A stretch of DNA of 64,000 nt, from the NCBI GenBank assembly GCA_016845145.1, contig JAERTE010000077.1:28363-92362 (forward strand). The letters run 5' to 3'. The notes beneath the pieces are model-generated. The model was given only the letters and a program-made list of their open reading frames with translations. It was not told the origin of the DNA and made no database searches. This DNA comes from Rhodospirillaceae bacterium (GTDB taxonomy: Bacteria > Pseudomonadota > Alphaproteobacteria > Rhodospirillales > Casp-alpha2). Of this stretch, positions 8,307 to 17,367 are shown piece by piece. Position 1 is the first letter of the stretch; every line of letters starts with the position of its first letter. The position numbers and the translations under genes were made by a program.

Positions 8307-9062
8307 CTAGCCGCCGCGCGCTTCGGCGACCAATTTTTTCAACGTATCGAAATCAACCGCACCCGGGACCAATTGCCCGCCGACGACAAATGCCGGCGTG
8401 CCGTTGATGTTCAGGGCTTCTGCCAATCGGAAGTTCTTACCCAAAGCATCGTCGATGCTTTTATTGGCCATGGCTTTTTTCAATGCCGGGCCCGTGATGC
8501 CGAGCTTCTCTGCGATGCTGACGACCTTGGCTTCGGTGACGCCGCCGCGCATGCTCATCAAGGTGTCATGGAACGCATGATATTTGTCCGGCGATGTCTG
8601 CCAGATCGCCAGCGCGGCGCGTGACGCCGTCATGGATTGCGGGCCAAGGATGGGGAATTCTTTGTATACGTAGCGAATGCCTTTGTCTTCGGCCATGATC
8701 TTCTTGATGGTCGGATAGACGCGTTTGCAGTATCCACAGCGGTAATCGAAAAACTCAACGATCGTCACGTCACCCTGAGCACTGCCGCCGACGGGGCTGC
8801 TGGGGTCGGAAAGTAGTTGATCCTTGTGGGTCAGTAGAGCCGATTTGGCACGTTGTTTCTCAATGGCCTCGCGCCGCGCCTGATGGCGTTGCACGGCCTC
8901 TAATATGACCTCCGGATGATCGAGGATGTATTGTTCGATAAACTTTTCCAGATGCTTTTTTTGTGCATCGGAAAACCCATCATCTGAATCGGCGGCGCCG
9001 ATTCCCGGCATCAAAATCAACGAGATGACGGCAAGGGCCTGGAAAAGACGAAAGTGCCACAT
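8307..9062 (-). CDS. Periplasmic DsbA-family thiol oxidoreductase
   Basis: 251 residues with a signal peptide (residues 1-24). A helical N-terminal extension (about 30-85, rich in charged residues) resembles ScsC/Com1-type dimerising arms. It is followed by a thioredoxin fold with C109-G-Y-C112 and a later NGTPAFVV cis-proline loop. It probably forms or isomerises disulfides in exported proteins. ATG 9062 is chosen because GGAG lies 9 bases upstream; the ATG 15 bases earlier has no ribosome site. It is convergent with the PDZ gene. Confidence 0.85.
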   Translation of the reverse strand: MWHFRLFQALAVISLILMPGIGAADSDDGFSDAQKKHLEKFIEQYILDHPEVILEAVQRHQARREAIEKQRAKSALLTHKDQLLSDPSSPVGGSAQGDVTIVEFFDYRCGYCKRVYPTIKKIMAEDKGIRYVYKEFPILGPQSMTASRAALAIWQTSPDKYHAFHDTLMSMRGGVTEAKVVSIAEKLGITGPALKKAMANKSIDDALGKNFRLAEALNINGTPAFVVGGQLVPGAVDFDTLKKLVAEARGG

Positions 9063-9172
9063 GAGAAAAGACTCCATGAAAATTTCAGCGCATCATTCAC
9101 AGTTTGATGCCCGGCGGCAAGCGCGGAACCGCTTTGAATAACGAAAACGTGTTCGATTTGGCTTGGGGCGGA

Positions 9173-9907
9173 TCACCTGGACAGGCGCAGACCTGATATT
9201 TGTACCGTGCCGCGCCCTCGACCGCTTGCCGTGCTCATGCCGACAAAGACGATGCGACTGAACGCCATATCGATGGTTGGCCAAGCGCGCGTGTGCATAT
9301 GGGATAAGTCCAGATTCTCCGTCCACCAGCGGTTTTGGTTCTCGCCCCCGCCGCGAACCACATAGACGGCTCGTGGCTTGCCGTCAGCTGCGGGATGCTC
9401 TGTCGTCAGCGTGCCCCGTTGCAAGGCGCTGTGTCCCCATACGAGTGTCAGGCTGCGCGAAAATGCAGGCGGCTTGGGCCCACGGAAAAACGTTGCCAGG
9501 CCACTGGGCTCGGTGCGTGGCTTATCCGCATCGGCAAACCCTACGACAAGGCGTACCGGATGACGTGCGGGATGATGTGCCGGTCCTTCCATCACATTCC
9601 ACGACCAAAACAGAAACGGCGTTGCCAACAACTGTGCATCAACCCGGCGGATAATTGCGGTGTTTTCCGAGCCGCCATTGATCTCCAATGCCGGTGTGCC
9701 GGCGGGATAAACGGTCTTGTATGAGACAGCATCACTGGCCCCTAATCCGACCCAGTCGCTAGAACGGCCGAAGATCGGATTTTCCGGACCGCCGCCAAAT
9801 ATGTTGAGGGTTCCGTCCAAACCAACTGGTGTCTGTGTTTCCGCGCAGCCAACGACAAAAAACAAGCTCAGGACGCCAAGGTAAAACGGCAATCCCGCCT
9901 TTGTCAT
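9173..9907 (-). CDS. DUF3047-family lipoprotein
   Basis: 244 residues. It starts with a short lipoprotein signal (VVGC near residue 21) and continues with the DUF3047 pattern: a YKTVYPAG segment, a WSWNVMEGP core, and later HSRTL-like strands (SRSLTLVWG). The function of the family is unknown. A binding role for a periplasmic ligand is possible. The ATG at 9907 overlaps the stop of the M48 protease gene by 4 bases (ATGA), so the two are translationally coupled. Localisation is likely the outer or inner membrane facing the periplasm. Confidence 0.75.
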   Translation of the reverse strand: MTKAGLPFYLGVLSLFFVVGCAETQTPVGLDGTLNIFGGGPENPIFGRSSDWVGLGASDAVSYKTVYPAGTPALEINGGSENTAIIRRVDAQLLATPFLFWSWNVMEGPAHHPARHPVRLVVGFADADKPRTEPSGLATFFRGPKPPAFSRSLTLVWGHSALQRGTLTTEHPAADGKPRAVYVVRGGGENQNRWWTENLDLSHMHTRAWPTIDMAFSRIVFVGMSTASGRGRGTVQISGLRLSR

Positions 9908-11274
9908 TGTTGGTCTTTTCGGCGTTGCTTGCTCGCCGCGCTTTTCGCCGCGAGCAATATGTCGCCGGCCTGAAGCCATTCTCTAGAGCCTTCGGGAAAT
10001 ATTTTTTGCGCGCGGCCAGCATGGTGCAAGGCTACTTTCGGATCGTTCTTGAGCAACGCCTCTTCGGCCAGCGCGAGTGAGCTTCGGCCTTGATCACCGT
10101 TTCGTCCGTGGGCAATCGCGAGGAGATGCCAGTTAAATGGCGAGCGCGGTTCGACTGCCAAGGCAGCTTCCAGATTGATCACCGCCGCTTTGAGAAAGGC
10201 GGGTTGATTGTATTCGATTTGAGCCCGCGCCAAATCGCGCCGGATCAGAGCTGAATTGGGGAGCAATTTCGCCGCCTGGCCATAGCTGATCAAAGCGTCG
10301 CTGAGGCGAGCGTTCTCGAAAAGCATCTGTCCTTTCAGCTCGTGGAAGTAAGGATTTTCAGGTTCACCGGCGATTAAACCATCGATCAAGGGCAAGGCCT
10401 TGTCGAGCTTGCCTTGCCGATAATGGCCGATGGCTCGTGCGTACCGGCTGTACAAGGAGCTGTCCGAGGCTTTGTATACGCGCAGTGTACGAGGCATCGG
10501 ATTGATAAACGCGTAAAGTTTCGCCTTCATACGTTCGTGTAAATCGGCGAGTTGAGGCGACACCGGCTTATCCGAATGCGGTGATTTATTCACGTGCGCC
10601 TGGACGGCGCTGATCCGGTCGCGCGTCAAGGGGTGTGACCGTACGTATGGGTCTTGCTGCGCGGGGCTTAGGAGTTCCTGGTCTCCCAGTTCCTCCATAA
10701 AGGACAGCAGGCCGCGTGCCGAATGCCCGGTTTGATCAAGAAATTTCATGGCCGCATGGTCCGCCGATGATTCTTGAACGCGGCTGTAGGCGAGAAAATT
10801 GCGTGCTGCTACGGATTGGCCTCCTGCCGCGATGACGGCCCCGACATCAGCACGACCCGTGGCTATCGCCGTGGCTCCACCGAGAATGGTTGCCAAAACT
10901 GACGCCGCGGACCCTTTCGATAAAGCCTTGTGAACCCGTGACAAATGGCCGCCGGAAATATGTCCGGTCTCGTGAGCGATGACTCCGATCACTCCGTTTG
11001 CGTCCTCGCTTGCCATAATAAGGCCGGTATTGATGAACAGGTTCTGTCCGCCGGCGACAAAGGCATTGAGTGTACCGTCCCTGACGATGAAAATATCAAC
11101 ATCCTCAGGGCGCAGCCCGGCCGCACGGAACAGTGGCGTTGCATAGATTCGGATGGTATTTTCCACTTCCGCATCGCGGATCATGGACGGTCGTTTAGCG
11201 GCGTGGGATGAAAGCGGCCAGTATAAAAAGGAAACCGCAAAGACAATGATGAAGAGACGGAAAATGCTTAACAC
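9904..11274 (-). CDS. M48 metalloprotease with TPR tail, BepA-like
   Basis: 456 residues. It has a signal peptide (1-25), a zinc site H101-E-T-G-H105 with a downstream glutamate-containing helix (ESSADHAAMKFL), then a C-terminal tetratricopeptide region (about 285-450). This is the architecture of BepA/YfgC, the periplasmic protease-chaperone that surveys outer membrane protein assembly. It forms a two-gene unit with the DUF3047 lipoprotein (4-base overlap). Its start region is divergent from the GGT-like gene. Confidence 0.85.
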   Translation of the reverse strand: MLSIFRLFIIVFAVSFLYWPLSSHAAKRPSMIRDAEVENTIRIYATPLFRAAGLRPEDVDIFIVRDGTLNAFVAGGQNLFINTGLIMASEDANGVIGVIAHETGHISGGHLSRVHKALSKGSAASVLATILGGATAIATGRADVGAVIAAGGQSVAARNFLAYSRVQESSADHAAMKFLDQTGHSARGLLSFMEELGDQELLSPAQQDPYVRSHPLTRDRISAVQAHVNKSPHSDKPVSPQLADLHERMKAKLYAFINPMPRTLRVYKASDSSLYSRYARAIGHYRQGKLDKALPLIDGLIAGEPENPYFHELKGQMLFENARLSDALISYGQAAKLLPNSALIRRDLARAQIEYNQPAFLKAAVINLEAALAVEPRSPFNWHLLAIAHGRNGDQGRSSLALAEEALLKNDPKVALHHAGRAQKIFPEGSREWLQAGDILLAAKSAASKQRRKDQQ

Positions 11275-11365
11275 GTTGCTGTCTTCCTTAGCGGCGACGC
11301 AGGCGTCAACAGCGTCAAAAGTGAAGCGGACGAAGAGTTTTCTATCATATTCACAAGGTAGTCAC

Positions 11366-13096
11366 ATGGTCTTGAAGCGTCAATCGGCGGCCAGGGCAGT
11401 CGGCGCAACCCGGACACTTCGAATCGCCTCGGTTGCGATCTCCGTCGCCATGATGGGCGCGCTTGGGGGGTGTTTGTCCGTACCTTTCATCGATGACGAG
11501 CCGGAAGTCCCGTTGGGTCAGATTGGATATGTCAGCGGATTCTATGGTGGCGCTGCTGCCGATGAACCGCGCGCGGCGCTCGCGGGGCGCGACGCATTGA
11601 CCTCCGGCGGTTCAGCCGCCGACGCTGCCACGGCGATGTATTTCACCCTCGCGGTAACGATGCCATCGGCGGCGGGGCTCGGTGGCGGCGGTATGTGCCT
11701 GGTCCGTAATCCAAACACGCAACGTGTTGAAACGCTGGATTTCCTTGGTCAAACCAGTTCCGGTTCGGGCAAGAAGGTATTGGTACCGGGAAACGCACGT
11801 GGCATTTTTGCGTTGCATGCCAAATTCGGAAAGCTGAAATGGGCTGAATTGATACGACCGGCGGAAAACCATGCGCGGTTCGGAACCCGGGTATCGCGTG
11901 CCTTTGCCGAGAATGCAAAGTTCACCGATGCGCAGATTACCCCACAACCGAGCGATATCATTGGTGCCGACGGTCGCTCGCCTCGCGAAGGCCAACATCT
12001 GAAGCAACCGCAATTGGCTGCATTTATGGCGAGGCTAAGATCGCATGGCCCGGCAGCCCTTCACGTCGGTGCCGGTGCCGAAGTGTTTGCCGAGGACGTT
12101 CGGCGCGCGGGATTTGGTTTGACCGCGAGTGATATGAAGGCGGCGCAACCTCTATGGCGGTCGACGATCCGCGTTCCGTTTCTTAACGAACTCAGTATGC
12201 ACTTCCCGATGCCGCGGACACCAAGCGGTACATTGGGTGCGAAGATGGCGGCGATTTTGGCTGCCGATGACCGGTTTGAAGACGTGCCGGTAGCCGAACT
12301 GGGGCATTTGGTTGCAGAGGCCTCACAAAGAGCGTTCGTGGACGGCGCCAATGGTTTTCGCGAAAAAGAAATTGAACGTGAGTACACGCATAGAACCGTG
12401 GGCAAATTCTCAATTACCTCTACAACCAAGGAAACCGTGAAGGTTGCATACACCCAACTCGACGAAGACTATTCGGAAAATCTCATGGCGGGTTACCAGT
12501 CCGACCGTCTGACGGAACTGGCCGCCGGATCCGAAGCGAATATTTCGTTTGACCAAAGAGGTGGTGAGACAAGTATCTCGGCCATGGACATTCATGGTGG
12601 CGCAGTTGCGTGTACGTTCTCGATGAACGGACGGTTTGGGACTGGGCGACTTGCGCCGGGAGGCGGATTTTACCTCGCCAATCATGCCGCGTTTCCGGCG
12701 TCTCGCGATTTGTCCATGGGCGCCGTTATAGTTGAGCATAATTTCCGCAACCATTTGTATATGGTCGGTGCAGCGTCTGGCGGCACTGTAACTCAGGCCG
12801 CACTTGCGCAGGTCGCGGTCAGTTCGGCGTACGGCAATAAGTCATCGTTGGAAACAGAGGTTGAGCGCCGTGAACGCGTGTTTCGCGATCCTATTCGCCG
12901 GGTCACCTATGTGGAAGACGGCATTGGCGCAGCCTTCAGCAATGATCTGAAGCGGCGAGGGCATCGACTGATTTCCTTGCCCGGATTGGCGCGCGTCAAT
13001 ATCGCTTATTGTCCGGCTGGTATTCCCGGCGAACAAATCGCTTGTAGTATTCAGGCCGACCCGCGCGGGTTCGGTTTTGCGGCGACGCCCGGATAA
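11366..13096 (+). CDS. Gamma-glutamyltranspeptidase-like lipoprotein
   Basis: 576 residues of the Ntn-hydrolase GGT superfamily. ATG 11366 follows an AAGGTAG ribosome site. The signal peptide ends in a lipobox (LGGC near residue 33). The large subunit keeps GGSAADAA and GLGGGGM. The autoprocessing threonine would be T402 in GGETSISAMD, and the small subunit continues with FGTGR. GGTs cleave glutathione or transfer glutamyl groups. The overall match is divergent, with some subunit motifs less conserved than in E. coli GGT, so the substrate is uncertain. The aminotransferase gene follows after 30 bases. Confidence 0.75.
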   Translation: MVLKRQSAARAVGATRTLRIASVAISVAMMGALGGCLSVPFIDDEPEVPLGQIGYVSGFYGGAAADEPRAALAGRDALTSGGSAADAATAMYFTLAVTMPSAAGLGGGGMCLVRNPNTQRVETLDFLGQTSSGSGKKVLVPGNARGIFALHAKFGKLKWAELIRPAENHARFGTRVSRAFAENAKFTDAQITPQPSDIIGADGRSPREGQHLKQPQLAAFMARLRSHGPAALHVGAGAEVFAEDVRRAGFGLTASDMKAAQPLWRSTIRVPFLNELSMHFPMPRTPSGTLGAKMAAILAADDRFEDVPVAELGHLVAEASQRAFVDGANGFREKEIEREYTHRTVGKFSITSTTKETVKVAYTQLDEDYSENLMAGYQSDRLTELAAGSEANISFDQRGGETSISAMDIHGGAVACTFSMNGRFGTGRLAPGGGFYLANHAAFPASRDLSMGAVIVEHNFRNHLYMVGAASGGTVTQAALAQVAVSSAYGNKSSLETEVERRERVFRDPIRRVTYVEDGIGAAFSNDLKRRGHRLISLPGLARVNIAYCPAGIPGEQIACSIQADPRGFGFAATPG

Positions 13097-13126
13097 AGCC
13101 ACTTGGCGCGAAAGGAACTTGGAAAC

Positions 13127-14287
13127 GTGAGCCTGAAGACCTCTCGCCGCGGTGCGATACCGCCGTTTATTGTGATGGATGTCATGCGCGAAGCCAATCG
13201 GCGCGAGACGATTGGTGAACACGTTCTCCATATGGAGGTCGGCCAGCCCGGCAGCGGTGCGCCGAGCGGCGTACTGGACGCCGTGCGCGACATTATGGAC
13301 CGCGACCACATGGGCTACACCGATGCTTTTGGCGTGCCGTCATTGCGCGAACGCATTGCGCAATATTACCAAGCGCAATATGGCGTCGATGTCGCTGCCG
13401 ATCATGTGGTGGTGACCACGGGGTCTTCGGGCGCCTTCGTGCTGTCCTTTCTCGCCGCGTTCGATGTTGGTGACCGCGTTGCCTTGGCCAGCCCGGGTTA
13501 CCCGGCTTATCGCAATGTCCTGTCGGCACTGGGGATTGAGGTTATCGATATTCCCACAAACGAAGAAACGAATTTTCAGCCGACCGTTCCTGTTCTTGCC
13601 GCAGCGTTGGAAACGATGGATGGAAAACTGGACGGCTTGATCGTCGCGAGCCCGTCCAATCCGACCGGGACGATGTTGCAACCGGATGAGTTGCGCGAAC
13701 TGGTGGCGTTTTGTGATGCGCACGCAATCCGATTTATCTCCGATGAAATCTACCATGGGATCACCTATGAGCGTCCGGCAGATACGGCTCTTGCCTACGG
13801 CCGCAATGCCGTAGTTATCAATAGTTTCTCCAAGTATTTCTCAATGACCGGCTGGCGACTGGGTTGGATGGTACTGCCCGATGACCTGTTGCGGTCCGTT
13901 GAGTGCCTGGGACAGAACTTGTTCATTTCGCCGCCGACGGTTTCGCAATATGCCGGGCTCGCGGCCTTTGATTGCCGTGAAGAGTTGGATGCCAACGTTC
14001 AGCGCTATGCGCGGAATCGAGCAATGCTGCTGGAGACGTTGCCGCAAGCAGGATTCGATCATCTGGCTTCGGCAGATGGCGCTTTTTATATTTACGCGGA
14101 TGTCAGCGGCCTGACCAACGACAGCCCGGAGTTCTGTCGGCGCATGTTGGCCGAGACAGGTGTTGCCGCAACGCCCGGGACCGATTTCGATCCCGAGCGT
14201 GGGCATGCTTTTCTGCGTTTTTCGTTTTCCGGCGCCGAAGCCGATATGGCAGAAGCGGCTCAGCGTCTTATCAATTGGCGACGCTGA
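13127..14287 (+). CDS. PLP-dependent aminotransferase, class I/II
   Basis: 386 residues with all fold-type I landmarks: the SPSNPTGTM loop, DEIYHG, the Schiff-base lysine K236 in SFSKYFSMTGWRLGW, and a C-terminal FLRFSFS arginine segment for the substrate carboxylate. It resembles aspartate/aromatic-type aminotransferases acting in amino acid metabolism, but specificity cannot be read. The start is uncertain. GTG 13127 has AAAGGAA about 10 bases upstream; TTG 13103 is an alternative that adds 8 residues. It lies 30 bases behind the GGT-like gene. Confidence 0.85.
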   Translation: MSLKTSRRGAIPPFIVMDVMREANRRETIGEHVLHMEVGQPGSGAPSGVLDAVRDIMDRDHMGYTDAFGVPSLRERIAQYYQAQYGVDVAADHVVVTTGSSGAFVLSFLAAFDVGDRVALASPGYPAYRNVLSALGIEVIDIPTNEETNFQPTVPVLAAALETMDGKLDGLIVASPSNPTGTMLQPDELRELVAFCDAHAIRFISDEIYHGITYERPADTALAYGRNAVVINSFSKYFSMTGWRLGWMVLPDDLLRSVECLGQNLFISPPTVSQYAGLAAFDCREELDANVQRYARNRAMLLETLPQAGFDHLASADGAFYIYADVSGLTNDSPEFCRRMLAETGVAATPGTDFDPERGHAFLRFSFSGAEADMAEAAQRLINWRR

Positions 14288-14308
14288 GCCAAACAATATT
14301 ATTGCCGT

Positions 14309-16891
14309 TTAGTGATTCCACCAGCCCGACCGGCTGGGTTGGGTGTCGCTGACGGTTTCGCCACTATCTTGGCCACCCACCTGGATGACGGTGGTCTTGG
14401 CGGCCTCCGCCGCAGCGACCGGGTCAATCGCGGGCTCATCCGCAGCTGGTTCCTCGACCGCTTTTTCCTCCGGTGAGGGCGCAGGCTCTGCGGGAGCTTC
14501 GGATTTCGTCTCTGTCGTTTCCGGTTCGGCAGCTTTTTTAGCCCGCCGGCGTTTTGGCTTTGGCTTTTCCGCCGCAGGCTCGTCCGCCTTCGTCTCCGGC
14601 TTGTCAGCGGCGGCGGCGTCATCCGATTTGGTTGTACGGCGACGGCGGCGTTTGGGTTTTTCCTCTGCCTTTTCCGCTTCCGCCTCTGGCTCCGCGACGG
14701 AACCATCGGCGGCTTCAGCCGTGCTTTCGGTGCTCTTCGCTTTGCGCGGACTGCGACGGCGCTTCGGCTTTTCCGCAGGTTCCTCCGCGACGTTGTCCTG
14801 AGCCGCGGTTTCATCCGGCAGCACAATCACTTCGCCGTCATCGCTGGTCGGCGGTGGAAGCATTTCAGTGGTCGTGGGGCCGGCAATCAGTGCGGCGGGT
14901 TCGCTGCTTTCCGCATTCTCATTGGCGGCTGCTGCTTCGCCGCTGCTTGCTTCAACAGACTCTTCCTCGGTGCGCCGTTTCCGGCGCCGACCGCCGCGCC
15001 GACCGCGCCGACGCCGCTTGCCGCCGTCCTCGCCGTCAGTTTTCTCGGCGCGATCACCGTTCTCGGACCCGGCAACTTTCTCGCCCGTTTCCGTTTCTTC
15101 CGACGTGGCTTCCGTATTTTCCGGAGTTTCCCCATCAGCTTCGCCCTCGCCCCGCCGTTTGCGGCGTGAGCGCCGGCGGCGACGTTTGCGGCCTCCAGAA
15201 TCATCGACACCATCCGCCTCTGCGGCACTGGTCGGCGGGCGCGACGACTTATCCGCGCCGATGACCTCGCCGTCGCGTTCGATCCGAAGGTCGGGCGGGA
15301 TCAGGCTGTCATCATTTTCCAGATAAATCCGCAGACCGAAGCGTTCTTCCAATTCGGCCAATGATTCGCGTTTACGATTCAAAAGGTAAAGCGCCACTTC
15401 GGTCGGTACGAAGACGGTCATTTCTCCGTCACGTTTGCGCATGCCCTCCTCTTCAAGAGCGCGCAACACTTCGACCGCCGTGGTTTCGGTCGAGCGCCGT
15501 ACGCCCGAACCGTTACAGTGTGGGCACGGCTCCGAACTGGTTTCAATCAGGCTTGGGCGCAGCCGTTGACGCGACATTTCAAGCAACCCAAACGGGCTGA
15601 TGCGGCCGATTTGGATGCGTGCGCGGTCGGACCGCATCGCTTCCTTCATGGTGCGCTCGACCTTCGACTGGTTTCGGTTGATCTCCATGTCGATGAAATC
15701 GACAACGATCAGGCCCGCCAAGTCGCGCAACTTGAGTTGCCGTGCGATCTCTTCGGCGGCCTCCATGTTGGTCTTGAGCGCGGTTTCCTCGATGTTCCGT
15801 TCCTTGGTGGCGCGGCCCGAGTTGACGTCGATGGCGACCAAGGCTTCCGTCGGATTGATGACGATATAACCGCCGGATTTAAGGTGCACGTCCGTGGAAT
15901 GGATGACTTCCAATTGGTTGTCGATCCGGTAATTGTGCGTCAGTGGCACGTCGACATCTTTGTATTTCTGGACTTTTTTGGCATGACTCGGGATCAGGAT
16001 TTTCATGAAATCCTTGGCGGCGCGATAGCCGTCCTCGCCGTGCACCACAACTTCATCAATGTCCTTGGTGTATAGGTCACGGATGGAGCGTTTGATCAGG
16101 TCGCCTTCCTCATGCACCAGCGAGGGCGCGATGGAGCTTAGGGTTAGCTCGCGGATTTGGTTCCATAATCTCAGGAGATAGTCGTAATCCCTCCTGATTT
16201 CCGATCGTGATCGCTCGGCGCCCGCAGTCCTGACGATAACCGCCATGCCTTCGGGGATGCCCAACTCACCAACGATCTTTTTCAGCTTTTTGCGGTCGGC
16301 AACGCTGCCGATCTTGCGCGAAATTCCGCCGCCACGGTCGGTGTTCGGCATCAGCACGCAATAGCGCCCGGCGAGCGACAGGTACGTCGTCAGCGCGGCG
16401 CCCTTGGTGCCGCGTTCTTCCTTGACCACCTGAACCAGCAGGATCTGGCGCCGTTTGATGACTTCCTGAATTTTATAGCGGCGGTGTTTGGCCGCCGGAC
16501 GGCGTGCTTCTACTTCTTCGCTATCATCGCCACCAAGCGTCTCGACGCTGCCTTCCTCAGTCGGCGCATCGTCGCCGTCCGCGTCTTCGGACTGAGCGGC
16601 TTCGGCCCGGTCTTCGGCAAGCAGGGCTTCGCGGTCGGCGACCGGAATCTGATAGTAGTCGGGGTGAATCTCGCTAAATGCCAAGAATCCGTGGCGATTA
16701 CCGCCATAGTCGACGAACGCCGCCTGAAGCGATGGCTCCACACGGGTGACTTTAGCAAGATAGATATTTCCTTTAAGTGGCCGTCGGGTATCAACTTCGA
16801 CGTCGAAATCTTCCAGCCGGTTTCCGTTGACGACCAGCACCCGGGTCTCTTCCGTGTGCGAGGCGTCGATTAACATACGTTTCGTAGCCAT
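14309..16891 (-). CDS. rne: Ribonuclease E
   Basis: 860 residues; endonuclease of bulk mRNA decay and rRNA/tRNA processing, and scaffold of the degradosome. In order, it has an S1 RNA-binding domain from residue 35 that is interrupted by an acidic insert (about 90-135), a sensor/RNase H-like region, and the DNase I-like catalytic core with VAIDVNSG and VVDFIDM carrying the metal-binding aspartates. A Zn-link CPHC follows near 450. From about 540 to the end is a disordered tail of alternating Arg/Lys blocks and acidic stretches, expected to bind RNA and partners. The tail region is highly repetitive in composition. It is convergent with the aminotransferase. Confidence 0.95.
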   Translation of the reverse strand: MATKRMLIDASHTEETRVLVVNGNRLEDFDVEVDTRRPLKGNIYLAKVTRVEPSLQAAFVDYGGNRHGFLAFSEIHPDYYQIPVADREALLAEDRAEAAQSEDADGDDAPTEEGSVETLGGDDSEEVEARRPAAKHRRYKIQEVIKRRQILLVQVVKEERGTKGAALTTYLSLAGRYCVLMPNTDRGGGISRKIGSVADRKKLKKIVGELGIPEGMAVIVRTAGAERSRSEIRRDYDYLLRLWNQIRELTLSSIAPSLVHEEGDLIKRSIRDLYTKDIDEVVVHGEDGYRAAKDFMKILIPSHAKKVQKYKDVDVPLTHNYRIDNQLEVIHSTDVHLKSGGYIVINPTEALVAIDVNSGRATKERNIEETALKTNMEAAEEIARQLKLRDLAGLIVVDFIDMEINRNQSKVERTMKEAMRSDRARIQIGRISPFGLLEMSRQRLRPSLIETSSEPCPHCNGSGVRRSTETTAVEVLRALEEEGMRKRDGEMTVFVPTEVALYLLNRKRESLAELEERFGLRIYLENDDSLIPPDLRIERDGEVIGADKSSRPPTSAAEADGVDDSGGRKRRRRRSRRKRRGEGEADGETPENTEATSEETETGEKVAGSENGDRAEKTDGEDGGKRRRRGRRGGRRRKRRTEEESVEASSGEAAAANENAESSEPAALIAGPTTTEMLPPPTSDDGEVIVLPDETAAQDNVAEEPAEKPKRRRSPRKAKSTESTAEAADGSVAEPEAEAEKAEEKPKRRRRRTTKSDDAAAADKPETKADEPAAEKPKPKRRRAKKAAEPETTETKSEAPAEPAPSPEEKAVEEPAADEPAIDPVAAAEAAKTTVIQVGGQDSGETVSDTQPSRSGWWNH

Positions 16892-17311
16892 AAATTTGTG
16901 AACTCCGCGGCGCCATTGGTTCTAGTCGCGAAGACGCGGTTTGAGTTGGGGCGCCGGTTGTGGTGATGCCGACGGCGCTTGTCATCATGCCAGCAACGCC
17001 GAAGGGGATCGGCGAGCGGATAGGCATGGCATACGCGGCTCTGTCAGACATCGGGTTAACCTCTGAGGAAAATCCTCGAAAGAAAATTAAAACCGAAACG
17101 TTCCTGGTCAAGCGGTGCATCTTCAAACGAAAAGGCGATGCCCGCGTTGGCCGATGTGTATTCCGGCTGTCACGATGGTACCTCGATAACTTCCGACATA
17201 CCAATCGCTATACGTTAAGATAACGGTAGGAATTAGGTTCCACAATGGGCTTGTCACGAAAAATCGTTATTGGCCGTTTGAAACCAATCCTGTAGGCGAT
17301 GATCGTGACGA
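16892..17311. other. rne upstream region with possible rne promoter and leader
   Basis: About 420 bases without a convincing gene. On the minus strand, TTGACC (17111-17106) and TAATTT (17089-17084), 16 bases apart, could be the rne promoter, giving a leader of nearly 190 bases. Within it, GAGGA-AAA-TCCTC (17065-17077) forms a small hairpin. A long leader would fit the known feedback control of rne through its 5' UTR. A minus-strand reading frame here (from 17204) runs out of frame into rne and looks spurious. Confidence 0.35.
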
Positions 17312-17341
17312 TTGAAGTTTCGGCGGAACGCACTGTATATT
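17312..17341 (+). promoter_or_regulatory. Sigma70-type promoter for the amidase gene
   Basis: TTGAAG (17312-17317), an 18-base spacer, and TATATT (17336-17341). This predicts transcription starting near 17348, about 20 bases ahead of the amidase ATG. Confidence 0.45.
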
Positions 17342-17367
17342 CAGGATATTAGGTTGGTTAACGCAAA

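Noticed and set aside
8301..8314. GCGGC-CCTA-GCCGC hairpin at the PDZ/DsbA convergent junction
   Set aside because: Short stem without T-tract, inside the stop region; too weak to call a terminator.
14554..15264. Long plus-strand frame inside rne
   Set aside because: Arg/Pro-rich, explained by antisense reading of the GC-rich, repetitive rne tail.
16791..17204. Minus-strand frame upstream of and overlapping rne
   Set aside because: It runs into rne out of frame. It could be a leader peptide, but no ribosome site or conservation can be shown.
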